Shown piece by piece: positions 48,901 through 60,329 of a stretch of DNA of 64,000 bases (position 1 is the first letter of the stretch; each line of letters starts with the position of its first letter). Source of the stretch: Hemibagrus wyckioides (taxonomy: Eukaryota > Chordata > Actinopteri > Siluriformes > Bagridae); assembly GCF_019097595.1 (NCBI RefSeq), contig NC_080726.1:10328205-10392204 (forward strand), given 5' to 3'. Below the pieces are notes generated by a model. That model did no database searches. It worked only from the letters and a program-made list of their open reading frames with translations, and was not told the origin of the DNA. The translations under genes were made by a program, and so were the position numbers.

Positions 48901-51900
48901 TACAGTCTAGCTCTAAAAACACTGCATCATCCACTTTAACCCAAGTGTTGCTGATAGAGTAGATGACTGGCTCCTGGAGCAAGTCATAAAACAGGGGCTC
49001 GAGAATGGGTCTCCAGTGTGACCGTATCCTGTTGGGATCAGGCCAGGTTTCATAAATGTTACTAGGAGAAAGGGGAAAATCTTGGTCTTTCATTGTCTGA
49101 ATTCTCCTAATAGTCTCCATAATGAGCGTGTAGTATGCCTTTGGAATGACTGTTGCAACAAGAAGTTCATTCCAAAGGGCGGCCGGGTCCCTCCACTGGT
49201 CCACCTCTCGCCATTTGATACTCCTACGGTTATCAGTCAAGCCAAAAAAACCACTGACATGCACTGGTAACCCTGTCACACTCTCTTCTCCTAGGGGCAG
49301 TGGAAGAAAACAGAATGCCCGCCCTGAGAAGCTGGAGGTTGCTCCCTTGTCCTCATCATCAAGGAGCATCAGTGGTAAAGCTATGCCGATAATTGGGATA
49401 AACTTTAGATCATCCGCAAGACTGTCCAGTTCACTACACATGCCTCGTCCACCCACAGCATTACAAACCAACCAAGTGGTCCTCTGATTTTCTTTTGAAG
49501 TTTTATCCTGCACCTCAATACTGAGCTGGTATGTACTGCAAGTGACAGAATTAACTGGAACACCATTACTGTAGCTGTCAATGGCCTGCCGTAGAGTTTT
49601 CAGAGAGTTTGGCTGCTCAAGTTTGTGTTCAGCATTCTCACTTGCTGAGACTTGGAAAAGCATCCGTTCAGTACCATCTGACTCACGGACATGCAGAGAG
49701 ACCTTCTGTACGCTCTTCAGGAAAAGCAGCACCGTGTCCGCATCAGCTTTGAAAGACTCAAACAGCTCTAGAACTTTCTCTTTATTATACACATTGCTGC
49801 TCAGCTGAGAAGGCTTCATACGGAGAGGGAAGCGAAAAAGTGTTCCTGGAAAGTTGCCATCTCTGATGGTCTTCTCAGAGCTGCCAAAAATGCCAAAGTA
49901 CGGGGCAAACTGGTCATTCAGCTCCGTTATTTCTTTTATGTCTGTCTTCAAGTTCCAGCACTGTCCAGACTCATGGACTCCAAACAGCATCTGATGAGGG
50001 TCCAGCATCCCAATTTGATCCCCACTAAATATACTTGGAACATCTGAAATGGTCAGAAAATTCTTGTTAAATGTGGAAAGTGTATAGTACCTACAAATAT
50101 ATTTTTATGCACAACACTTACCTGTTATGTGGTAAACAGAGTTGAATCCAATCCCAAATCGGCCAACTTTTAATGGGTCCTCTCTTTTCCTACTCCTCGC
50201 AATTTCCTGAATCCCATTCCAGTCCTCAGTTGTAAAAACTGCATCGTTGTACACATACAATGCCGTTCCTGGCAGATACAATGGCATTACAATACTATAA
50301 TGAAGTTTGTACAATGAACACAGAATCTGTACACCGCATAGCACATTAAAATAAAAAAAAAAAAAGTTAATAATGACATATTTGTTTTAAATATTTAGTA
50401 TGTACCTTGATATTGGGCCATATTAGGTGACCATAGTGACTCGACCCCATACTCATTTTCATCATACATAAATTTAACCTCCGTTGCTCCTGCATCCTCT
50501 GCATTCTGAATTAGCTCCTAAAAGAGACAGAGATCAAGAGCCAAGAAATGATCATTACAGCTGGTTTACTAAGATAAGAATAAGAGTGTGCACAATGTGT
50601 TTGCTTTAATGATATTTTTTTCTTAGTTAAATCAATTAGGCAAGCCCATTTATTTTAAGTAACTGACCTCTTACTCGCAATTTAGGACTCAGCAGAGAGA
50701 ACATGACCAGAGTGAATATAACACAACAGATTTACAGAATTTTATAAATTATATTTCAAGTCGGAAGCTAGGTAGTTTTTCATTGATCTCCTTAACACTA
50801 TGAAAAAACTTTTGGGTTTTTTCCGATGGGAGTGGTCTGTTCCAGGATGACCTCTTTACTGAATCACTTGATGAGTATAAAAATAACGTAAATCATGTCC
50901 TGTGGCCTTCACAGTCACCTGATCTCAACACACTGAATAATAATGAAAGATTTTGGAGAAACATGTCAGACAGCATTCACCACCACCATCACCAAAAACA
51001 CGAACTGAGATTCATTTAGAAGTATGGTGTTCATCCCTTCTGGACAGTTATAGAGTTAAAGCTGTTTTCCTTGCTCTCAGCCCATTAAATTATGTTGCTA
51101 ATATTTAATTTGGCATTAGTCTGTATATAAACATGTCTAGATTTGATATTGATCACAAAACCTACTTTCAATATTTGTCCACCTTCTGGATATCGCCGTA
51201 AAATGTCTTTCAGAAACTCTACCAAAGGTGGAGTGGTTTGCCCAAACCTCCCTGTAAGAGAGCATTTGACAGGTAAAACACAAATATCTATGAAATACCA
51301 TATTCTGTATTGCATATTACCAAAATATATATTAAGATATTACTATAAAACAATCAAAACAATATTTCTGATTGTGATATACATGTGCACATTTATTCCA
51401 CTTTTGAAACCTTCAACTATAAGTCTATATATAAGTACTAATTTATTACTAAATAAAAATCACATGCCATCCAAAAGCCATCCTAAATCATGGGCATATT
51501 TACCACCCCCTCGTAGTCCTCTTCCATGCAGTGTCATGGTTATTTCTGGACTTCCGTGTAGTACCAAGGATCCAACTACAACTCTGTCCTTGATCTATGT
51601 AGAAAAATACAGATTCTCTTAATATCATGTAATCAAAACGGCAATGTATATTTACAGGAAACTAATACATATTTGGACTGAATATCAATATGTTGGAAAG
51701 ACTGACTCTCTTTGAGACACTGGATGTCCTAGTAGAGGGTCATGTTTAATCTCAGTTTGATTTAAATGAGTTGTAAAGCTCCTCTAGGTCATTTTGAGCA
51801 TCTGATCATCTTGGGTCCTCCCACTCTGCAGCAGGTGGGCATGTAGCTATGTGAAGCCTCAAGGTATAAAATCAGCAAAAGAGTTTAGGAAGTCTCTAAT

Positions 51901-54900
51901 ATCATATTTTACTCTGCTCAGACAAGTCAAAAGGGCTACAGAATGCTTTCAAAGCAAACGTTTCTGCTACCTTAGCCACTAAGCTCAACATGTTCTGACA
52001 CACACAGTTGCAGCCTGAGAAACTGATCAGCAAATCATCAGTCTGAATCCCAAGCTATCATTTACTTATTACAGTCATTACTTTTCTGAAGAGCCACTGA
52101 GGGGACATGCTACTTGATTTTTTAGATGCGCTGGCGACAAATGAATATAAATAGATAAAAAAGGGCCACAAGTTAATATTTTGAGTAATGGACATTAATT
52201 ATTATGTTGTGACCATGAAATACCAAATTCATTAATCATACTTTATACATGGCCTCCAGTTATTTAGCATGATTGGGCAACGAAGTCTATTCACTTTGGG
52301 AATTCACTTAATCACTTTTATCCATGTTGCATGCTTGTGCTTAGGTTCGTGCACTAACAAAGATATAATTCATTTGAATTCTCACACATTTTAAAACCAA
52401 TAAATGCCACAAGATACACTTTATATAGGCAAAAATATGTGGACACCTTTCCAATTATACCCATATGTGCTTGTTAAAGATCACATTATAGATTTTGTTA
52501 AAGTTCGATGGTATAATAACCTCCACTATTCTTTTCACTAGTTTTTGGATTGTGGCTGTAGGGATTTGTGTTGATTTCTTTACAGAGACATTCTAGTCAA
52601 TTGTTTGCTTCCAACTTTATGTAAACAATTTGTGGAAGAGTCACATATAGGTGTGATGGTCCACAGACATTTGGCCATATAAATATTTTATATAAGTATT
52701 GTCATAAGAATATAACTTGAGAAATTGGGCAATATATTATGGTCTCACCTTATTAGAAACTATCCACCATGTCACCTCAGTGATTCAATTCAATTTAATT
52801 CAATTTATTTGTATAGCACTTTTTACAGGGGACATTGTCTCAAAGCAGCTTTACAGAAGTAGAGAAACAGAGAAGGAAAAAAAATCTATATAAATGATAA
52901 ATTGTGCTTGTTACTGATAAGTAATAATTTTGCAGTGTTGCTTTATTTAACGACAATTATCATCATGCAGCTTGATCTGATTTTGAATTTGATTTTGAAT
53001 ATGCAAGAGAGAAAGTATTAGCTCAGTGGCTATAGTTCAATGGCCCGATGCCATGAAGTTCAAACCCCATGCCACCGTTGAGACTTTAAGTCCTGAAACC
53101 ACAAATTGTCATCTCCTTGCATGGACTGTGTCCCACTTCTATTCCACTTTGTATAAATAAATTCAATCTCATAAAATGTAATACTGAAAAGAATAATATA
53201 CCAATACCAATGTAAATCCATTGCTAATTCCAGACATCTCCCTGAATATTTAGTCTAATACTTGAATGAATAAAATCATTATAAGGTGACATTACATTAT
53301 GTAACATGGGGCAGCTTAAAATGTCTAGGCTGATCAAGTTGTGGCCAGAAAACGTTGCACTACATAAATCAAGTCATTTCTGCATGTTCAATCTCAGAAC
53401 ATTTCACACAGCATTTACATCATTTTTGCTGAGGTTGTTCTTTCCATTTTATTTTCCCTCTGTCAATGCTTAGCAAGTTGGGAACTTGTCACAACATCTC
53501 CAGCTAGAATCACCACAAGCAAAAATTCCCAATCTTATTACAGACGCTGGACTAACGCCAGCATCAGAAGGGAACTGTTTATTATCTACTAAAATACAGG
53601 CATATATGAAAAATGAACCAAGAAATATGAAGTCAAGACTTGCTCTGGCAGCATTTGAACTGTACTGTAACTGTGAATGGAATCTCAGACTGCTCCCAGA
53701 TGATCTGGTTGGCTGTATCCAGATCTACAGACTGCTTGGCCTGTGATTATTTTTGATTGTGACATAAGTAAGCTTGAGGAGAGCTCACCCACCTGTTCTT
53801 TTCAATCATGAAGGCTTCCCTGTTTTAAGGTCGTATGTTTAGGTAGTCAAGGCAAGCAGTGAAAACTGCCTCAGGTCAGAGGTCTGCTTCATAGAGGTCT
53901 GAGTCTTTATTCCATAAGATAATCAACATATTTATTTTGACATATATTATCTAGTCTCATATTTATGCAAGAGTAATTGCACTGGTTTAATTCATCACTT
54001 GTGTTTCATTAAATGAAAGAAATGCCCTGAGTACATATGTTCCAAAAACATGCTGCTGAACAATCTAGCCACTCATGTCAATAATGTAAGCTATACATTA
54101 TATAATTGCAAATATTAAAACCAACCTAAACCAGTGTTTAATATGAACAAGTCATATAATTGTTTTTATTCCAATAATGATTTAAGAAACAAGCTTTAAC
54201 AGTGTCTCAAGAAATGAGCCTCACACATTATTGTAATGATTTATGCCTCTTATAGCATTTATATTCAAATAACTTTTTATATATAAGTCAAGGTTGAGAG
54301 TTCTCCGTCTATTTTCATTAGCAACATTCCTTATTCACACACAAATTGTAATGAGATGTTAACTACTGCGTGTCAGAGAACAGAAGATTGTAAATCTGAG
54401 TGTCTGTTCTTAGTCTGGGCCGAATGCAGATAAAAAAAAAAAAATACAGGCCACATTATAAGCCACATTCTATCCTGGAGCTGCTCCACCTCTCAATTAA
54501 TCTGTTATAGAAGATTATAAACCTAATCATCCGGCTGCTGACCGGGTCAGCTTAGATCAGTGTTTTGATATCATATTTATCATGCAATAGTGTAAGGCAA
54601 AACAAATACTATATAAGTCTTATAAAAACCCTGAGATATTACAGTGAGACTACAAAATTAAAACCCTAATTTTTACACAAATACAAAAACACAAATAAGA
54701 AATACAAACTGTAATGGTATACCCTGTATCTAAAACTATTCTTATTATTCAAGTAAAAGCTTTTCCATATAAAGCACTTCAGCAAGCACTTGTGCTTTAG
54801 AGTGTGCTCATTGATTATTACTCACCACTTTTCCATTGTGTATCAGCTGCTGCTCACATACAGGGAAGTTGGTTTCTTGGTAGATAAGCTGCTTGATTTG

Positions 54901-56163
54901 CTGGACTGCTGTTGACCAAGGGACTTGGAAGACCCTTTGGCCTAGGTACTCATGTCTGACTGTCACCAACAGCAACCTGAAATGTGTCAATAAGTCACAA
55001 CATTGCATGAAGCTGTAGACACTTACATATTACATTCTAATACATCTGAATTCTAATAGAACATGCTTAATCACTACAATTTCTCAATAAATGTATTATG
55101 TGTCTGTGTTTATACAAAAGTAATGCCTTTCAAACTGAATATTTTGGATAGGTCCATATAATTTCCTTACTTGCTTTACTGATTAGACACCACTGCATTT
55201 TGTAGACCTTGACAGTACATCGTTAAGCATACCACTTGATAGAAATTAATGACTTCCACTATGACATTAGCTCTCACACAAATTTAATTATCCTGGAGGC
55301 CATTAAGGAAAAGGTCCTTAGAGTTGCATGTGCAGCAGTTTGGCTGCATGGTATGGCTGTGAAGAATAGACAAATTGCTGCATTACGGTTTAATCTTGAT
55401 ATATTGTTGTTTTGATATTAAAGTGTGCTCCATGAAAATAGCTATACATTGGCCTGTCTTGATTTGATGAAAATTTAAATGTTAGTCTACTAATCAGGCA
55501 CAAAAAACACTCAAATGCACAATAATGCAAATTCCAGTACAGTTGTTCATTCAGATGATGCTTTATAAAGCTTTCTTTCTAACCCAACCAAAGCAGCTGG
55601 GATTTGAACACATAATCTTCTGGGCTGAAACACAAAGCAACCTCAGCCACTGAGCCACCATCACTCATGTTTAGCACTGAATTAACTCATGTTAACTAAT
55701 GTTTATCATACATTTCACAGTAGTTTACTGGCGTCCCTGCTGCCACTAAATTACTCTCACATTTACAGCCTTTTTTTCAGTGTAGGAAGTACCCAGTATA
55801 TACAAAATGGTGCCTCGGTGTTAGAGTAAAGCACATCCAAGCACATGAAGTTTTTTAATCACATGAACACAATGATAAAAAGGGTTTCAGAGAGGGCGCG
55901 GCTTTCAGATGCATGTTAGTTTTCTTATTATAGGCCTATCGGGATTAATACACTGCTGCCATTTCACACTGCTATTTCTAAACATTATTTAATAAAAGGT
56001 GAAAAATATTCTCACTCATGGTTGATCATTAATGCTGCAATTAGACATCAAGCGTTAATGGACTTGACATAAAAGTGATCACAGATAGATTCAAGTGCAG
56101 AATAACATCATTAAGCATTGTTTTATTTTATAATAGTTACCAAGAGTCATGACAGGTTGCCAT
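34435..56163 (-). CDS. sacs: Sacsin
   Basis: Nine coding exons on the minus strand: 56141-56163, 54826-54976, 51504-51594, 51166-51251, 50406-50517, 50122-50268, 48558-50043, 48314-48405 and 34435-45992. All phases match; total 13746 nt, 4581 aa (human 4579, as recalled). The start codon lies in a 23-bp coding segment (MATCHDS, then a Trp codon completed across the intron) with an in-frame TGA just upstream. Domains: ubiquitin-like at about 8-89; three sacsin Hsp90-like repeats opening near residues 91, 1452 and 2525, each with a YP...L(L/I)QNA(D/E)DA.AT block; a J domain near 4300-4390 with intact HPD; a C-terminal HEPN domain at about 4443-4575. Sacsin is a cytosolic co-chaperone linked to neurofilament and mitochondrial network upkeep; its loss in human causes ARSACS ataxia. 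It is convergent with sgcg and divergent from tnfrsf19, as in human. Confidence 0.98.
45993..47660. other. sacs intron 8, AT-rich, no gene
   Basis: Low-complexity AT-rich sequence between the 48314-48405 exon and the giant exon. No open frame or repeat with a recognisable identity before the hAT-like element at about 47669. Confidence 0.5.
47669..48275. mobile_element. hAT-like element in sacs intron 8
   Basis: The left end 'caggggtttctaaatttcgg' and the right end 'aagtttggacacccctgcc' are inverted CAGGGG...CCCCTG termini of the Charlie/hAT type. The inside has 'gtcctgggccaaatgtggcc' and 'ggggaccacatataaaataa', with no open transposase. A matching 8-bp duplication was not found, so the ends may have decayed. 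Confidence 0.6.
50770..51095 (+). mobile_element. Decayed Tc1-like fragment in sacs intron 4
   Basis: The plus strand reads [10 protein letters not shown] (about 50912-50936), a degraded form of the Tc1 catalytic SPDLNP block, then a (CAC)n-like stretch and [16 protein letters not shown]. Stops and frame changes are present. Confidence 0.6.
52428..52695. mobile_element. MITE-like element in sacs intron 2
   Basis: 'tataggcaaaaatatgtgga' near the left end and 'ccacagacatttggccatat' near the right end are imperfect inverted repeats of a Tc1-type family. About 265 bp, noncoding. Confidence 0.6.
52780..52870. repeat. Common fish repeat fragment
   Basis: 'caatttatttgtatagcact' and 'attgtctcaaagcagcttta' form a short, widely dispersed fish repeat segment. 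Confidence 0.6.
53010..53165 (+). mobile_element. tRNA-derived SINE in sacs intron 2
   Basis: An A-box-like 'ttagctcagtggctatag' and a B-box-like 'gaagttcaaaccccatg' are spaced as in a tRNA, followed by a non-tRNA body ending 'tccactttgtataaataaat'. The rest of intron 2 (53.2-54.8 kb) is AT-rich; a short open frame at 53486-53746 is not supported. Confidence 0.6.
55585..55672 (-). mobile_element. tRNA-derived SINE head in sacs intron 1
   Basis: On the minus strand, 'ggtggctcagtggctgaggt' (A box) and 'gtgttcaaatcccagctgc' (B box) are present. The anticodon-loop region does not fold as a standard tRNA, and no full 3' body follows. Confidence 0.5.
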
Positions 56164-57300
56164 CGCTGTTCAGCCAGTTTCCGTTTCATCGGATTTCAGT
56201 TTTCTGTGTGTGAAACTCCGTTATCTTCTCAACCACAAAACCCTCTATTCATTCTGATTCATTCATTCGCTCCAGGTCTTCTGGTGGAAAAAAAAACCAA
56301 CCCGGTTGGTGTCAGCCCATGATTTTGCTGTCCCAGGCTGTATTTAGCTGTGTTTTCCTCTTGGACCCGCCTCCCTAGAGGTAACTATCGTCCTGATTAG
56401 TTGTCAACGTTCAAGTTCAGCACCGGTCCACCATCATGTTTTTCACGGTCCTGTAGGAGGGAAAAATACAGCATCTGTGAGATAAACACATACTTCCTCC
56501 ATGGTTGCTCAAACACGCCGTTTCTATTAATGGAAGGCTACTCCCGAAACCGTCCTATCCCTACTACCCTACAAAAGAGTGAGTACATCACTGAGCACTA
56601 CATGCTTCTAAGTATGGTAGTGTGCTGTTTGGAACATAGCCCAAAATAACAAGCGAACACGTGGGGCTAGTGAATGCGGTTTTCTCCCGCTAAGCATGCT
56701 GGGACTTGTAGTTGAATTAAGGTTGAGCGCCTTAGGAAAGTTATCGTGGATGCGTAATTTGCACCACATCCAGAGAGGTGTCAGAAATAGCACAAACGAC
56801 ACAGAAATTCAAATGATCCATGTGTATCCATGCATCTATTCTCAATAAAGGCCTATTAGTGGCATCACCTTCCTTTAGTGATTATTATGCATGTATAATA
56901 CGTGTATAACATAGTTTAAACTCTTTATAGCCTTCTGTCAGATCTGCCTTTATTCTCTAGCTGGCTTACACAAATAAACATAATGTAGCCTATAAATAAA
57001 AATATATCAAATAAGTAATTATGTAGCCTGGCTTATTCGTTTATTCGTTTTATCTATTTTGTGTGCGCGAGAATCTGTGGCGCAGTATGATGCTCTCCTA
57101 TTCGATGACATCATCTAACCTTAGCACAAGGACGCTTAGCATAACATCTACTGATAACTTTGTTTATCCAAAACAAAATCCCGAATCGCAATCTTTACTG
57201 TCATCTCACTAATCTGAAATATGTGATTATAGATCATCGCACTGTCCCGTGTGATATTGCCGCAGTAAGTGTTCGCACACTCACCTCATCCTGCTCCACG
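56164..57300 (-). promoter_or_regulatory. sacs 5' UTR and promoter region
   Basis: A ZNF143/SBF-type site lies on the minus strand at 56694-56713 (ACTACAAGTCCCAGCATGC), about 530 bp upstream of the sacs ATG. The surrounding 56.2-56.75 kb holds more CpG than the neighbouring introns. Such sites are typical of CpG promoters of broadly expressed genes. The exact transcription start is not determined. Confidence 0.55.
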
Positions 57301-58035
57301 CAGCTTCAGCACCATCATCATTCTCCTACAGCTCTGCAGCTTTCACCCCCAAGTTTACCCTGCCATCTAATGCGCATGTCACGGGTAATTTGAGGCCAAG
57401 CACAGACGGTCAGTCTGTGGAGGTCGGCTAACCTAATGAATTTATAGGTTGCCAGTGTAGGATGTGATTCGGGACATGCTGAATCTCTAGGGTAAGAGAC
57501 TCATTCTCCTGCATCTCCTGCAGCGGTGGTCCTTCAGAGCGACGGGAGTTCACAAGAACACTCAAACGAGCACATAAATATTGCTTGAGACAATTTCTAA
57601 AAACAAACCAATAAAAAAAAATCCGAGGTCTATGTATACTACACCAGCCTGTCAAACATATAGTAATTAAATTTTATTATATAGGCTATTTACTTTTTAT
57701 TTCCAGTCTTGTCTTGCCTGAGATAATTTAGAGAGTTCCTAGTCTATTAAAAACCAGCTATTAGTCATTTGACTTATTCTAAAATAATGGATAGACATTT
57801 GTATAAATTTATGGCACTGTGTTGTTGGAAGGTTTAATAATATAAAGCTCCAAAAGTTATATATGAGTATATAGCTGTGTCTGGTGTGGTTTTGATGATA
57901 ATTTGTGCATATCCCGAGTTGACCAGTAGAGGGCAGTATATCACTGTATATGCATGTCACTATAATAGAAATGAAAGTATAATAATTCTTTTATTAATGA
58001 GTCCTGCAAATTAGATTAGCTACTTTGTACCACTG

Positions 58036-58066
<31 letters not shown>

Positions 58067-58640
58067 CAATCATAATAATAATAATAATAATAATAACAAC
58101 AACAACAACAATAATAATAATAATTATTATTATTATTATTATTATTATTATTTAACGTTTACTGATTATTAATTCTCCTATTAAAAACTGGTAACAGTGC
58201 AAATAATTTCAATATGATTATCATAAAGTGATTTTATTTGGCTTTAATTTTCTATGATTAAACGTGTGTTATTAGTATTAAATGAATACATTTAAATTTG
58301 CAAACTGATGTTCAGATTTCTTTATTTGAATTTGTTTTTACTTATTGATTTATTTTTTGTCCTGCTTTGACCAGCCTGAAGAAAAAGGAATGTGCTACTT
58401 GCACCAGGGAGGTGGCTATAATCCTTGTCTCCCCAAATTCCACCCTTTCTCTAACCTCATTGCACACAGTGCAATTTCTGCAACTTGCCGAATCATATCT
58501 ATTACATGTTGCAACCCTTCAGTGTTGTAATTATTGTATTTGCATATTGGGATCGGCAGAAGAGTCGATCCAGTAGAATAGTAGTGTAGATAGTGTAGTT
58601 ATGGGTTGGTTGCACATCAAAGTTTTCCTGTGAAACAAAG
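57301..58640. other. Intergenic DNA between sacs and tnfrsf19
   Basis: No coding feature is supported. It contains a compound trinucleotide microsatellite at 58036-58153 ((CTA)n, (ATA)n, (ACA)n, (ATA)n, (TTA)n). Short open frames in this stretch have no recognisable content. Confidence 0.5.
58036..58153. repeat. Compound trinucleotide microsatellite
   Basis: The order is (CTA)n, (ATA)n, (ACA)n, (ATA)n, (TTA)n. The last two blocks are mutually complementary and could form a hairpin. Confidence 0.9.
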
Positions 58641-58660
58641 TTTCTGCCTCGCGTGCACGC

Positions 58661-58693
<33 letters not shown>

Positions 58694-59075
58694 AGCCAAT
58701 CGGAGCGCTCGGGGTGACGTCAAGCAGCCTGTAGAGCGCGCAGATGAGCGAGGATTTCAGAGCCGCAACATCACACAGCCAACCGCGCAAACAGCACACA
58801 CACACACACACACACACACTCCACAAGGATCACATGAACACAGAGAGCTAGGATCGAGCTAGGATCTTACACGAATCACACGCATGAATCATCTACTCCA
58901 TCTTTTCAGGATGAAATTTTGGGAAAAGGTGCATCACTGAGTTCAGTGTGAAGGGCCTTTTTGTCTGGCTGAAGCTTTGATGCAGGCGATGATCGGAGAT
59001 CAGATTATAAGGGTCTGTCTGATCGCAGGCACGCTGTCTTTGATCTGAACCCGGAGCTCGTGTTGTTGGATCCGG

Positions 59076-59112
<37 letters not shown>

Positions 59113-59234
59113 ACACACATATTGCAGAGGAAGAAACAAGCCGCTGTGAAATGAGTGAGTGAAGATACTGAAAGATCCTCCCTGACTACACTACTGAGAA
59201 AAAGACCCGAATTCAGGGACTCTATCACTTTGGG
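58640..59234 (+). promoter_or_regulatory. Candidate tnfrsf19 promoter and untranslated first exon
   Basis: A CpG-rich stretch ('ctcgcgtgcacgcgc', 'ggagcgctcggggtgacgtc', 'agagcgcgcagatgagcg') contains (GA)n at 58662-58690, (CA)n at 58794-58819 and (CT)n at 59079-59112. A good donor, TTGGG|GTAAGA, lies at 59234/59235, matching the acceptor TTTCACAG (ending 59800) in front of the first coding exon. The first intron would be about 566 bp. The start site is inferred. Confidence 0.5.
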
Positions 59235-59822
59235 GTAAGACAACAAATTCTCTACAAAACTCGAAGACACTGTTCTTAAACTTTGCTTTTTGTTGAGCCT
59301 TTACAAAGGAAGCTGTAAAATGACCACTTTTGGATACTTTAAAATATTTGAGGTCACATAAATGGTCAACATGTGTTCCTGTCATTTATTTTGGGAAATG
59401 AAATCATTTTAACATCGTCTTAGGATTTGGTTGGGCTCTTAAGCAAGACCCTTAACCCTGTGTGGCTCTGGATCCAGTTGAAAATGTAAATAATGACAAA
59501 AAATGTAGACACTTTTATTATTGTATGTATTTTTTTTAAGATTTTAGTGGTTTCTTCTGATGCAAAATATGAAATACATTTTCAAATATGTGATTACAAA
59601 AAGAATAACACATTTCCATATAATTTGACCTTTATATATGTAAATATTAAAAGTACTCTGCATGTTTTATATGTCAACATACATTGCACATATATTTTGT
59701 GTATTAAAAAATATATTTAGGTTATGTATGTTTTTTTCTTTCATGTGTCTTACGTATATTTGTATTCTGTAAAATAATTCTAATCATTTTTATTTCACAG
59801 TGTACATGAGGAGACTTTCAGC

Positions 59823-60329
59823 ATGGCTCTGGCATCAGGACTCAACTGCTCTCTTCTTCTGAAGACACTTTTCCTGCACTTATTACTAGTAGGTTTCACA
59901 CACATCTTAGAAACTCTGATTTACATCTGAGCTAGCCAGTGAAAGAAAACCTGTAATGCATATGTGAAATAAATGTCAATAAAAAAAATAGTCCAAAAAA
60001 GTTGATGGGTTGGAGATTTGTATAAAATATGGATTCGTTTTTGGTTCCTGTTAACGGAAAGTATTTGATCCTGACTCGGGATGCAGGAGTTAGTGTCATG
60101 ACAGTATTCCTCTAGGATTTAGCACAGCATGTAAATGATCCTTATAATGGCTTTGATATGCTGTGTTGAAATGTTGGAATTCTTAACCATGGGAGATCGT
60201 GTTTTATATCCATCTCAGGTTGCCGTAATGGCAGAGGAAAGAAGAGCATGCAGGGAGCAGGAATACAAGGATCAGTTTGGGAACTGCGTTGCCTGCAGGC
60301 AGTGTGATGCCGGACAAGAACTATCAAAG
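59823..60329 (+). CDS. tnfrsf19: TNF receptor superfamily member 19 (TROY), first two coding exons only
   Basis: Coding exon 1 (59823-59888) gives MALASGLNCS and a hydrophobic run (LFLHLLL), a signal-peptide start. Coding exon 2 (60219-60329) joins in phase 0. It encodes the first cysteine-rich repeat beginning CREQEYKDQFGNCVACRQCD and ending GQELSK, closely parallel to the human protein (CRQQEFRDRSGNC...C..C, ELSK, as recalled). The acceptor is CATCTCAG; the donor AAG|GTTTGG is weak outside the GT. No later exon is seen before 64000, so the rest (further Cys-rich repeats, membrane segment, TRAF-binding tail) lies beyond the window. The product is a type I membrane receptor linked to JNK and NF-kB signalling and to neurite-growth inhibition. 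Position next to sacs and sgcg matches other vertebrates. Confidence 0.88.

Noticed and set aside
53010..53095. A tRNA gene
   Set aside because: A and B box-like motifs are present but the arms do not pair as a tRNA and a non-tRNA body follows, so it is a SINE.
56148..56178. Alternative sacs start (MKRKLAEQ frame)
   Set aside because: It would enter the next exon in the wrong phase and break the ubiquitin-like domain.
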